DNA of 64,000 nt from Apostichopus japonicus. Lineage: Eukaryota > Echinodermata > Holothuroidea > Aspidochirotida > Stichopodidae. The notes below the pieces were generated by a model. That model saw only the letters and a program-made list of their open reading frames with translations, was not told the origin of the DNA and searched no databases. A program made the position numbers and the translations under genes. Below, piece after piece: positions 1 to 10,601 of this stretch (position 1 is its first letter; every line of letters starts with the position of its first letter). The stretch spans positions 15,061,001-15,125,000 of the forward strand of contig NC_092566.1 in assembly GCF_037975245.1 (NCBI RefSeq), written 5' to 3'.

Positions 1-64
1 TTATACCTCTTTCCTTCCATTATGAACCTTTAAATATTAGAAACGAGCATTATTTCTCAACAGT

Positions 65-135
65 TACAGTGGTGCAGTGGTGTCTGGACAGCAAGACAAA
101 CTCCTGGTCTTGGGTTCAAATCCCAGTGAAGGCAT
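65..135 (+). repeat. tRNA-derived SINE head
   Basis: Pol III A box (TGGTGCAGTGG, 70-80) and B box (GGTTCAAATCC, 113-123) at tRNA spacing, without a foldable acceptor stem. The body of the element is not delimited. Confidence 0.5.
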
Positions 136-319
136 GTCTAAGCTTCAATTTCAGCAAGAGCCTTTTAATTTAATTTTCTTTGGAGGACGTGGAAGTATAA
201 AGGTAAGAAACAAAGTTTTATGCCTTGGGAACCAAAATGGTGTAATTGGTTATTCCATAGGCGATTAGACATTTCTGATCGGCTTGGTTCCAATTCCAGG
301 GTGAGTGATCGCTGCAAAA

Positions 320-706
320 GGACAACCCAAAAGGCACCCCTCCCCCTCCCCCCTGATAAGGTTTCCAAGCGGCCAAGGGAGTTCGCCGGCACCCCTCCCC
401 CCTGACAAGGTTCCCAAGCGGAAAATGGAGTTCGCCGGCACCCCTCCCCCTGACAAGGTTCCCAAGCGGAAAAGGGAATTCGCCGGCACCCCTCCCCTCT
501 GACTAGCTTCCCTCGGGGAGAAAATGTTTTATAAAAAGCGGCCAAGGGAGTTCGCCGGCACCCCTCCCCCTGACAAGGTTCCCAAGCGGAAAATAGAGTT
601 CGCCGGCACCCCTCCCCCTGACAAGGTTCCCAAGCGGAAAAGGGAATTCGCCAGCACCCCTCCCCTCTGACTAGCTTCCCTCGGGGAGAAAATGTTTTAT
701 AAAAAC
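320..706. repeat. GC-rich 48-bp minisatellite within a 169-bp tandem duplication
   Basis: Units of 48-49 bp built on GTTCGCCGGCACCCCTCCCC and CCTGACAAGGTTCCCAAGCG repeat about six times. At a higher level a 169-bp block (369-537) recurs at 538-706, each ending with CTCGGGGAGAAAATGTTTTA. The long open frames here come from the repeat and I do not call them genes. Confidence 0.85.
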
Positions 707-763
707 ACTAAGTCCAAACAACTGCATCTTTAAATATTTGAAAAGCAAGTAAAACTTTCTCCC

Positions 764-836
764 ACCTAATGGTCTAGTGGTAGAGAAAAAGTTTTGGCAG
801 CAGAAGGTCCCTGGTTCAATCCCAACTACTGCCTTC
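764..836 (+). repeat. tRNA-derived SINE head
   Basis: A box TGGTCTAGTGG (770-780) and B box GGTTCAATCCC (813-823). No full cloverleaf, so a SINE or tRNA fossil. Confidence 0.5.
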
Positions 837-1273
837 TTTTTCATCAAAATATATCCTACCTTGTATAGCAGCTTTCAGAAAACTCATCCCAAAAAAAATT
901 AATACATGTTATCAAAAAATACATCCACTTTATTCATTCAGAACAAACCATATCCATAGCAGGTGAATTAAGTACTTCTTACCATTCCTTAGATGCAGAT
1001 GCTTGTTTAAAAAAGGATTACATTTGCTTCTAATATATTTAAGGTTAATACATGATATTTTGAACATGAACTTAGATCCTTTTCATGCCAAATCTGTTCA
1101 GTGACAGGGCTTTTCTCTAGTTCAATCACCACCATTGTCCTGTCCTGAAACATAATTTTCCAATGAAAAGTCCCATACTCAGACAACAGAATTTACCATA
1201 AACTGTTTTGAGCAAACGAACGCACAATAACTTCCAAGTCATTCTTCCCCTCCACCTACCACCTCCTTCAACT

Positions 1274-1291
1274 CCCCCCCCCCCCCCCCCC
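1274..1291. repeat. Poly-C tract (18 C)
   Basis: An uninterrupted run of 18 C. The surrounding 840-1,700 holds no gene that I recognise. Confidence 0.95.
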
Positions 1292-1727
1292 GAAACACAC
1301 ACATATGCATTACTCCATTAAGTATAAATACAAATGCCTGAGCATTTTGGAACAAAAGATGTTCAAATGATGGGCTTCGGGATTTATTTCAATGCATGGA
1401 TATTACTCACTCATATTTGAGTCCAAAATTACAATTTACAAATTGCAATTTCATCATGATGATTGTCAATATTACATCAATGTAGACACTTGGACTTAAA
1501 AGCCACTTCCATGTATGATTCTGCATCACCTTGCTGATCCGAAACAAAAGCAAAGAATTAAATGATTGCTGAAAATATATCAAAAGATTATTGTCAAAAA
1601 TGGATGTAAGCCCCATAATACAAATGACTGGAATTGTTTCTCCTTCTAGCAACTCCCTGGTAAGTATAACACAGTAAAAAATGAGGGAAATTGCAAAAAT
1701 GCATTGTGGCATGTCCAATGAAGCTAA

Positions 1728-2071
1728 GTCCTTTTGTATGTTCAACTGTGCTCTCTCAGAATTCATACTTTCTGAAATGGTTCTTGAAGACTTTGTCACA
1801 GGCAATCCTAGCAAGTAGTCATCTTTCGTGGTATCAATCAGTGTTAGGGATAGAATCTGGGACTTCAAAGTCATTGCTTGCTTCACCACTTATTTCTTTT
1901 GTGACCTCCATGTCATCTGTTGCAAATGAATCTTGAGTCCTTTGGTATGTTAGACTGTGTTCTCTCAAAATTCATACTTTCTGAAATGGTTCTCGATGAC
2001 CTTGTCACAGGCAATCCTGGTAAGTAGTCATCTTTCGTTTTATCATTGTCAGGGATAGAATCTGGGACTTC
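1728..2071 (-). repeat. Internal duplication in the SET-fragment tail
   Basis: About 140 bp is present twice, at 1937-2071 and 1728-1866, offset about 207 bp. Both copies keep an open frame with KDDYLxGLPVT[RK]SSRTISES, suggesting duplication while still coding. Confidence 0.75.
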
Positions 2072-2321
2072 TATGTCATCAATGACATCGTCTGGAGAAG
2101 CAGTCACTTTTTCATTCTCTAGTTGGAAGACGTATTCAGGTGGTTGTGGGAACTTGAAAGAATCTGGAATGCCACAATCATACAGGATCTCAGAGTTAGC
2201 TGGAATGTCTTTCAATGCAAATATTTAAGACAAGATTTGGCTTTGAATCAGGACCTTCAACAACTTTCATTTTGCTATTGACTTGTGTTTTCCAGCCATG
2301 ATTCACTAGTCTTCCGGGCCT
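1913..2321 (-). pseudogene. KMT5A-like SET-domain fragment, frameshifted
   Basis: Two frames together give the C-terminal half of a SET methyltransferase domain. PGRLVNHGWKTQVNSK is the N-H cofactor-pocket motif. After a one-base shift at 2216 (TGC-A-TTG) comes ALKDIPANSEILYDCG, the A-L-x-D-I...E-L-x-Y-D-Y-G motif with its second Tyr replaced by Cys. SET enzymes methylate lysine, and R-x-G-R-L-[IV]-N-H is typical of the KMT5A/SETD8 type. The frame then runs on to a TGA at 1,913 through a tail not seen in KMT5A. Loss of frame and of the YDYG tyrosine suggest a dead copy, unless an unseen intron or a sequencing error explains the shift. Confidence 0.65.
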
Positions 2322-2619
2322 AGTGCGGTGTTGTCAAACTGTTTGGTTGGCTGGGAAGGAAGCACTCGGAGCTTGTTAAATTATGGTGGACCATCATGTT
2401 GCAATTATTACGTCACTGCAAACAGAAGATAGTTTCAGGATGTCACGTTTTCCATAGTGTAGGATCTTGTAGGGAAGATGTTCCTGGTTTTGTATTATGA
2501 AGGTGAAGCAAATCGTTGGCTGTTGAGCACTTTTTATTTCTCGCTCTTTCGTTTGAATTAACATAATGGTAAAAACAAAAAACAATACCATAGTAAATAT
2601 GTTGGGCGGCTTCAAGGTT

Positions 2620-2818
2620 TTATTCAGTATCTGAATCTCCCTCTAGATGAGCTAATTCTCTGGTCATGATTTGGCCTTTTTCCGTTGTTATTGTTGTGAT
2701 TTGAATTGGCGTCTTATTCATAAAGTCCTCTATGCTGAAATTCATGTTGGCGATTAGGTCTGATGTTACAATCAGCTCTTCTCCAGTTTCCGTAATGAGG
2801 GTGATGTGGTCTCTGTTT
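2620..2818 (-). CDS. Possible terminal exon, unknown product
   Basis: An open stretch after a pyrimidine-rich acceptor (TTTCTTTCTAAACAG), coding DHITLITETGEELIVTSDL and ending TRELAHLEGDSDTE and stop. It may belong with the OB-fold exon upstream, but phases could not be linked. I do not recognise it. Confidence 0.3.
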
Positions 2819-4111
2819 AGAAAGAAATTGTTGAAAATCTTGTAGTGGTTGGTAACTTTTGTTAAAATCATTACATAAATGATACACATAGTGAGATCCA
2901 TTGTTCTCTTTTTCACTCCTCTAATATTTTTCTTTTAGGCGTCAACTTGATATAGTGTCCTTGTTTTCTAATGTCGTTAATATCACTTTATAGATTTTTA
3001 TAAGCTTGATATACCCCCCCGACCCCCACAATAAAAAATCTGGTATAAGGGTATGTTGGTTACTCAGTGCAATGCGAATCATATTTTTGTCATATAGCTT
3101 TAATGAGTAGTATGTCATCTTTTATCGGAAGAATTTGACACAACATAAGTATTCCAAGCAATGAATTTGGTCTCATGTGGATTTGGGAGCTAATAACAGT
3201 AATTTCATGTGAGAAACTGTATTAAACGAGATCTTTACTTACCCCATCTTTGATCCACCCTAAGTACCATGTGGGTTCCTCCTGCAGCTTTCGTGGATTC
3301 ATGTATCTAGAAAAGGTAAAAAGATTTAAGTAAAATATCTTCAGTGTGGAAGGATATTGTGGCAAGAAGCCAAGCCTGCTATCAACTGTCAGAATAATGT
3401 CTTTTCAAGGAAGGTCTGATGTTGGTACATTATTGTTATTAATTGGTTTTGGTGCTGTTTGAAGTAAAATCCTTTTCCTGATATGGTGCAAGTTAATGTT
3501 TGTTAGTACAGTCATAAAATGTATGTTTCAGAAGTTCCTGCAAAGTGGTGTGCTAAAGTGTAGGAGCAAGTCTTCCCACATTTGGTGATAGCAGTACAAC
3601 CTTCTTTGGTGTCAGGTAGAGTAATTGTGAGTTATCATACTGTTGGAGATCTGTTGGATGTGTTTCTAATGTCATGCAAATTCATGCTACTGTAATGTCA
3701 TGCAAATGTAATGTAAATTCGTGCTGTCATCAGTTGATGTGGTTTGAGTTCAAATAAATTGTAATCGGTCTGCCTAAGGTTCCTGTTTTCCTTTTTTTTG
3801 TCATATGTTTGACAATATGTCATATGTTCTGGTATTTTAGTGAGGAGTATGTCAGATATTTTTTATTTCCCGAAGAAATTGTCAGCAACATTAGTATCCT
3901 AAACAATTACTTGTAGCCATTTAGTGAGATGTCTGTGTTGGTAGTCCAGTTTTTAAATACTTGGTTCTAGTCAAGTGCTTACCTAATTTCTTCTTTTTGG
4001 GGGCTTTTTAAAATGAGATCTTTTTAAGAAAAGTCACCCATGAAAGAACCTGGGCACGAAAACCAAACAACCGAACGACTGATCTGATCTCAACCCCAGT
4101 CTCTCGAATGG

Positions 4112-4156
4112 GAACAGATGCTACACGTGATCTTAGCCAAATGGCCGAGAAGCGAT
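4112..4156 (-). pseudogene. U2 snRNA 5'-end fragment, probably part of a repeat
   Basis: Read on the minus strand, the first 45 bases match the 5' end of U2 snRNA (ATCGCTTCTCGGCC, TTTGGCTAAGATCA, GTGTAG, ATCTGTTC) with a few substitutions. After ATCTGTTC the match stops: no branch-site-recognition or Sm region follows, but an unrelated segment runs on to about 4,030. So not a working U2 gene; either a truncated retrocopy or an snRNA-headed SINE. Confidence 0.75.
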
Positions 4157-4529
4157 TTTTTTTTGGGGGGGGGGGCATTTTAAAATGAGATATTATCAGG
4201 TAATTGCTATACTGTTGTCAACAAATTATATGAACAGTGTTTAGTCAGTGTTCTAATATAATGTGGTTTGGTTTTTCTAACATTATTCATATCTTATTTG
4301 TCTTTGTAATTCATTATCACATTATGAAAGAACCACCTCATATGAGCTTCTTGTTTCTGTCAAGATTTGGTTTTGATGTGAAATGAATAATGCTCCATTG
4401 CAAGTTTGTTTGGTGTGGAAGGAAATGGAATAAGAAGCTATGTCATGTAATTTATGGTTTTGTTAGTGATCAAAACTGCATTTTGGTGCTGTAAATATTT
4501 CTTTAAACGGTGAACGAAAATAAATGTAC

Positions 4530-4746
4530 CTTGACCATTGTCAGATCCGTGGACCATGATGCTTGTTTTATTATTGTAGATATCCACTTCTACGTTTGTG
4601 GGACTGATGGATGCTCCAGCATCTGCTGTCGTCACTCGATCTGCCAAATCTCCCCAAAGCTTGCAGCTAATTTTGGCTTTGGTGGCTGTGTCTTCCAGGA
4701 GAAAGTCTTGCCTTTTCCAAGTTTTTCCCGTTCTTAATGGGAATAC
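4530..4746 (-). CDS. RPA-type OB-fold exon (partial gene)
   Basis: Bounded by acceptor TTTTCTTACCAG and a GTACAT donor, this 217-bp exon codes about 72 residues: PLRTGKTWKRQDFLLEDTAT, then KISCKLWGDLADRV and ISPTNVEVDIYNNKTSI. The pattern T-G-K-x-x-K-x-Q...D......L-W-G-D-L-A-D is that of the single-stranded-DNA-binding OB-fold of replication protein A large subunit and related proteins. No complete gene could be assembled: a 63-bp GT/AG segment at 3308-3245 and a start-like exon at 6765-6705 (MELHKLNLWEPETYQFKLLN) are candidates, but their phases do not join directly. It may be a domesticated or transposon-linked OB protein. Confidence 0.55.
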
Positions 4747-4989
4747 CTGGTAAGAAAATTTATCAGTTTGTGAAAAGTTCATTGTGTGGTAAAGAAAGAT
4801 GTGCAAAGGTCATTTGGGGTCATATGGGGTCAAATTGTGAAAACTTTGTAATATACTGATTTTTCATGAAGGAATCTCGTTTCTGACTTTGTATTTGTTT
4901 AAAGGTCTTGCGAATGAGGTTCGGGGAGGGGAGGGGGTGGGTAGTCTTTTACTAGTATTTCAGGCTTGGATATCATAGAATTATTATTA

Positions 4990-5520
4990 TAAGATGTTAT
5001 TAAGGCAAGGTATTGCTCATTAGTGCTGATAGTTGGCTGATTGGCTCTTTGTTTGTAAACCATTAATAGCATAGCTGTTTTCGTGTTTGCTGCGATTTCT
5101 GGTTACAGTGTTGGAGTTACTGCATAAATAGACACATGAATGTTCTAATGACGCATTGTCTTTGTTCTTTTGTGTCGTCATGAGTGGTGTCTGTAAACAT
5201 CTGTGATGTTAAAACTGTGAACATCTTTAATTTACGTTTCTGAAAATCGTATTGTAAATGTTCAAGTGTACAGTATCTATGAGGCTACATCTTGTAGCAC
5301 GGATAAAAGCAAACAATGAATGATGCATCACCATGTATTGTTGTGATGATTAGTTTGCATGAGTTTCAGTAGAATGGCGTTCATCATTCTTGGCTAGGTT
5401 TTACCTTTTTTAGCGGCAGGCCTGTCTTGCAAAATGAATTGATTCTATGTCGCCATTGACACACACTAGCAAACAACCATCAATGTGAATCAGTACACTG
5501 TTGAAAACTGACAAATTGTG
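4990..5520. other. No recognised feature
   Basis: AT-rich sequence without convincing coding, RNA or repeat signals. Confidence 0.5.
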
Positions 5521-6092
5521 AGCGGGGTCCGCTAGACCGAAGTTCCGTAGGTCGAAGGTCCACTAGTTCGAATAAATAGGGTCCGCTAGACTGCGGGTCA
5601 GCTAGATCGAAGGTCCGCTAGATCGAACATATAGGGTCCACTAGACCGAAGATCTGCTAGATCGAAGGTCCGCTAGGTCAAGGGTCCGCTATCTAGATCG
5701 AGTATATAGGGTCCGCTAGACCGACGGTCCGCTAGACCGAAGGTCCGCTAGACCGAAGGTCCGCTAGACCGAAAGGTCCGCTAGACCGAAAGGTCCGCTA
5801 GAAAGGCTATGTGGGGTGCAAGTTATACTGCTGCATAAAAACAGAGTGCGCCCCCATTTCGCCAAAATCCATTTTTCGGCCATAACTCGAGAATGCAACA
5901 TGCTATGCAATGCAACATGCATGTTACTCAGCATTAAATTCTGAGTCGGACTGTGCCAAGCGTACGGGCGCACAACATGGCCTTCGATGTAGCGGACCTT
6001 CGGTCTAGCGGACTTCGATCCAGGGGAACCCTATTTATTCGATCTAGCAGACCTTCGTTCTAGCGGGCCTTCGATCTAGCGAGCATCCCCCC
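5521..6092. mobile_element. Foldback element built of GGTCCGCTAGACCGAA repeats
   Basis: The left arm (5521-5803) is an array of about 16-bp repeats, GGTCCGCTAGACCGAA and variants. The right arm (5987-6085) has the same repeats inverted (TTCGGTCTAGCGGACC). The 180-bp centre is unique and codes nothing. Inverted arms of tandem subrepeats are typical of foldback DNA elements. No target-site duplication was clear. Confidence 0.8.
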
Positions 6093-7155
6093 AAATTTTT
6101 TGGCAAAGAATTTTTAGCAAGTTTCGATTTTGCTTATACTCAGTAAATAAACATTGCTTGGGCAGAATGTTGTATTGCAAAGTGTACAGTAATTCTCTTA
6201 CTGTACCTACAGTAATCCTCATACACTGATGAAGCTTGATAAAATAATTTAATCATTACGGATATTAGTAATTGAACTAGGCTAGGCTAGGCATACACAC
6301 CTCAAGTTCAAAGAAACCTAGCATATGTCATAAAAAAATTCCCCAAATACGATCTCTTTTCTGGGGCTAGGCAATTTTATCTTACAATTGGTTTGATTAG
6401 GCTAGGCCTATGCTACATCACATAAAGCCTGGATTTAGTTGCATATTGGAGATATGTATGTTAGGCTGTTACTAGTGTTACTGTTAGGTCTACTAACAAC
6501 TTGGTTTAAAGCACTATACTGTAGTGTAATAGAAAACAAGAAGCCTATACTAAATGTAGCTTGTTAGGACTGGCACAGCATATTAAAGTTTACTTTCGGG
6601 GGTGTATTACTATGAAAATGGGGAAGAACCTACGGAAGAAAATCGCATATGCCTAGGGAATATCGCCAAAATAGATTGAAAAAAAGAAAAAGATAATATC
6701 CTACCATTCAGTAATTTGAACTGATACGTTTCAGGTTCCCACAAGTTCAATTTATGTAACTCCATGTATAGTGTGATGACAATGTGGTCAAGTAGTATAA
6801 AGCACTGCATACAAGCAAACACTAATAATGAGTATTTGGCATTTTGGTATCCAACTGTGGAAGTGTCTGCTGCTGTAGTAGTAAACCGGGAAAATGTGTT
6901 TACAGTATGTCTCTTAAAACTTGTTACATGCGTTATCCGTTAAAGCTAAGGGCGCTATGGTAAACAGAGGGCGCTATGGTAATCAGAGCTGAGACAACTA
7001 CTTCATCTTTGGCTAATAAACACACCAGACATGCGGATTTGAAGTATGAAAATGGGGAAAATTTTCAATCATTTAGAAAATTAAAGGGGGCACTTCTGAA
7101 ATGATGTGGATGGTTTGCACATGGAAAATGTGGATTTGTCAATCGGGGATATCCC
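6093..7155. other. Mostly featureless; one possible small exon
   Basis: The only candidate is 6765-6705 minus (ATG to a GTAGGA donor, 20 residues). Short repeats of GGCTAGGCTA (about 6,279) and GGGCGCTATGGTAA (6,950-6,982) are present. Confidence 0.4.
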
Positions 7156-7163
7156 CATTTGGA

Positions 7164-7554
7164 CAGTGGCGGAGCGCCCATACAGTCAGAGGGGGCGGAT
7201 GCCCCCCCTGATGGACTCAAATGGACTGCTGGCGCCCTTTTCAGCGTTTCTACCGCTTTTTACTTATTTGCGATTATTGACTTTTGTATTGAGCTCTCAA
7301 ATACCTATTGACATTTGTCACATTTTGTTGGTGTAATTTTCTGACAAAATGGCGATGGCACCTATTTATTCTTTGTCTATCTGCAAATTAGCAAGGCCCG
7401 CAAAGGGTCATTTCCGGCAATCTAGGGAGTATCTCAAACAATTTCTGTACGCTCCGCACCAATCTGTGGTGGCGCTCCGCTAAGATGGTGTCGGAAGCGC
7501 CCTTACAGACCATTCTCGCCCCCCCCATGACCAATACCCCTACCTCCGCCACTG
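7164..7554. mobile_element. hAT-type MITE, 391 bp
   Basis: Terminal inverted repeats CAGTGGCGGAG / CTCCGCCACTG, flanked by 8-bp direct repeats (CATTTGGA at 7156-7163, TATTTGGA at 7555-7562, 7 of 8 identical). Eight-bp duplications and CAG...CTG ends fit hAT. No transposase. A stretch near 7,396-7,510 resembles 50,575-50,720, so related elements are present. Confidence 0.82.
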
Positions 7555-7775
7555 TATTTGGAGGTATATACCCAGTTGGAAGGTGTGTATTCATACTATT
7601 ATCCCCAATTGACAGGTCTTACAAGTGCACACACGCACACGCCATCATGAATGCAAAGGTTACCATTATCATCGAAACCAAAACAGTATAAGCTTCTTGT
7701 CCTTATTTCTGAGTTTAAGGGCTTAATTATTATTAAAACACAAACAGAAAACAAAACCAAGCAAAGAATTTCTTT

Positions 7776-10574
7776 CTAAGTCTAACAGCTTTATTTATCG
7801 ACAATTTACAACGTAGATGACAAAAAGATCTATTATGCAACACGTGTCAAAGGTCATGGAACTAGGATGACATTTACCGTGAAGAAATTGGTCAAAGCAT
7901 TATTATTCACAAGAAAGCTCTTGAAGGCTTCAAACTTCCCAGGAGAAAACCCAGCAGCTTTTTTAATTCTTCCCTAAGGAATTACAAGAAGCCAACTGTT
8001 TTTAGCCCCACCCCCCCCCCATTTTTCAGAATATTACTAAATGCAATATGAATTTTCTTAATGAAAATGCAATTAAACCTGATCATACTAATGCCACATG
8101 TTCATGGACGTGCAGAATTCTTCAATTAGACATTACTATCTTGTCTGTTTACTTTCCTCGTACATCTACTTCCAATGCATGATGGGAAGGAATTAAACTA
8201 TATCTTGGAAAGAGCTGTTCTACTGCTAACAACAACCTGAATCACTCACAGCTTTGGTCAGATTCAGTCTGTTGAATTTTTTTTTTTATAAGCTGCAGGA
8301 CAACTTTTTCTGATATTGGGAAAGCTTTAATCTTCTGTCATGTGAAGATACCAGTCTTGAATGTGATATTAATGTAAAAAGAAAAAACAAAATAAGGTTC
8401 AAAGATGAACTTTTCAAAAGACCATTACTGATAATCAGCAGGCTTGATCAGGTACAAGGTAGCATTTGAGACTTATACCCCATTTTCTTACACTTTATGC
8501 CAACCTCCTTCCCCCTCCCAACCCCACAGTAACTCCTCGACGGTACCGATTTTGGCCGCAGATAGATGCTATAATGTCAACAAATGGCCGCTGAGGCTCA
8601 AAAACTTCTAAAAGCATCTTACAGGCACCTTGACATCAGCTGCACCCATCTGGACATCCATTTAATCTGATCAATCATATCCATCTGATATCCATTTAAA
8701 CCCTTCAAGAAATCAATTTTACAAAAACATGAGTCAAATATTACCATGCTCAAAGTTGGGAGGGTGTTTTGACTTAAAACTTATGGGGGGAGGGGGGTGA
8801 TGAGGGACAATTAATTAATTAATTAATTAATTACGTACAGTTCTCTTTGTGATCTATTCCTGTTTGTTAAGTCACCACCTAACATTTTAAACGCTCAAAG
8901 AAAGAAAAAGAAATTATATATATATATAAACACATTTAACATTCAATAATAGTGAATAATGTTTTGTCTATGAAACATTCATCTATGGAAACAAAAATAT
9001 AAACATAGTTGCCCTTCATAAAATAATGAATGAAGTTTGTTACAAATAATACGGCACAACGCTTGCTTCTCGTGGAACTAAAAGATAAAACATAGAATTT
9101 ATGTACAGAATACATGTTAAATGAACTCTTATCACTCTATTGGGAGGAAAGAAAATTTCCAGGAATATACTTTGGCAAGTTAGTAAAACTCTACTAATAT
9201 ATAACTAAAATGTTTTGTTTATTTACAAACAAATTAAAATGGTCAAACTGAGAGGGACTTTTTACCTATCCTGGTTTTCATTTTTCCCCCCTCGGGCACT
9301 TTAAAACATCTCGGACGGATAGCAACCTTGGATAGGACAGGCAGCATTTACGATCAATTTTATAAAAGTTTTAGTAACGGCTCAAGATGTATGAATACTA
9401 AATGACCAAGGCTGATATGTAAATTATGTAATACTTAGAAAGACCTCTGGTTGGATGGATGTGTGGATGGAAAGGTAATTTACATATATATGAATATTCA
9501 ACAGTAAGTTTATCAAGGTGAATGAAAGTCTCAATACAAATAAAGGCACTTGAGGTTTAGCCTCTTTTCATCGTGAATACGAAAAGGAGATTTTTCAATC
9601 CATCGAAAAAAATACCCTGACTGAAGTTATGTTTATATATATATACAAGTGGATCTTGATAAGGTCCCATAAACAGTAACCTGTGTTTTTTAAAGTACAC
9701 TACCGTAGCTAAAATTACCATGACAATAAAAGAGGATGCATCGTTAGATAAAAACACTTCACAAATGTAATCAGCGAGAATAACATTAATTAAAAAAAAA
9801 AACCAGTCAGGTCCCGTAAAAATTTAACCTCGTTCCCGATATCTTTGTATGAAGATGTGAACAAGTGAGTGACCATGTAATTTATTCAGAAATGGCTAAA
9901 TCTTCTGGTACGAAGGATTTGTATCTTTGGACATGGTACGTATTTATATAGAATCTCTGTTAGAAACAATACGCCACATGAAGTACTCAAGATTTAACCA
10001 GCATATCCACGCCAATCAAACTGTAATTGTCGAACTGTAGTTCAAATTAATCATTGCTATTCTTCAGCAAAGAGTCAATCTAATTCAATTGTACTTGATA
10101 CTTATATCTAAAATATCTAACATGTGACCTGTAGAAGCACAAAACCCTCTACCCTCCTCCCCGCCCCATTCCAACCTTTTCTTAATCCACCTCTCCCATT
10201 CAGTCAAAATTTTGTTGACACTTTGACTATCTACGATCGCTGTCTTCTTTTGCAAACTTTTACGGGACAACTCGAAATGTTCTTTAATTACTTCCTGTTC
10301 TCTTCAAAATCTGTATTCTACCTGCTATACAATATTACCAACCGTACTGACATTAAGAACCAAAGTTACACAATTGCTCACTAGCTGTAAAACTATACTT
10401 CAACATCTAGGCTTCTCCGGCACATGGAAACAGAAATCGCGCCGTCCGTCCCCGATTCAATTTCACTCGGAGAAACCGGAGAGCGCGATAAATCTTACGC
10501 AGGCGCAAGGAGATTTAACGTTTATCATGACAGGAAGAGGTCCTCTCTCCCTCTCCTCCCCGGGTGAGGAACCC
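7776..10574 (-). other. PKD2: Probable PKD2 3' UTR
   Basis: About 2.8 kb between the PKD2 stop codon and the first strong downstream poly(A) signal (AATAAA on the minus strand at 7795-7790). I see no coding exon or recognisable transposon in it, only AT-rich sequence with an (AATT)n run at about 8,812-8,833 and a short TA run near 8,917. The end point is inference; earlier weaker signals may be used. Confidence 0.5.
7790..7795 (-). terminator. Poly(A) signal AATAAA for PKD2
   Basis: Minus-strand AATAAA within ATAAATAAAGC, 2.8 kb past the PKD2 stop. Cleavage would fall about 10-25 nt further, near 7,770. Confidence 0.45.
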
Positions 10575-10601
10575 TTAGACGTTGCTGGTGTCAATGTTGT
10601 C
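10575..10601 (-). CDS. PKD2: PKD2 terminal coding exon 19
   Basis: After a strong acceptor (GTTTCATTTTCAG) the frame gives D-N-I-D-T-S-N-V and a TAA stop. It resembles the human end S-S-N-V-H-V and creates a class I PDZ ligand (S-x-V). The exon continues into the 3' UTR. Confidence 0.82.
   Translation of the reverse strand, partial: DNIDTSNV

Noticed and set aside
165-545. Open frame of 126 codons with repeated E-P-C-Q-G-E-G-C
   Set aside because: Translation of the GC-rich minisatellite; no splice sites, no family match.
1407-1889. 160-codon minus-strand frame as a separate gene
   Set aside because: Its first part is the duplicated SET-fragment tail; the rest has no motif. Likely read-through of non-coding DNA.
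4112-4156. Functional U2 snRNA gene
   Set aside because: Only the 5' 45 nt match; the Sm site and 3' stem-loops are missing.
6705-6765. First exon of the OB-fold gene (MELHKLNLWEPET...)
   Set aside because: Plausible start and donor, but its phase does not join the OB exon at 4746; kept only as a remark.
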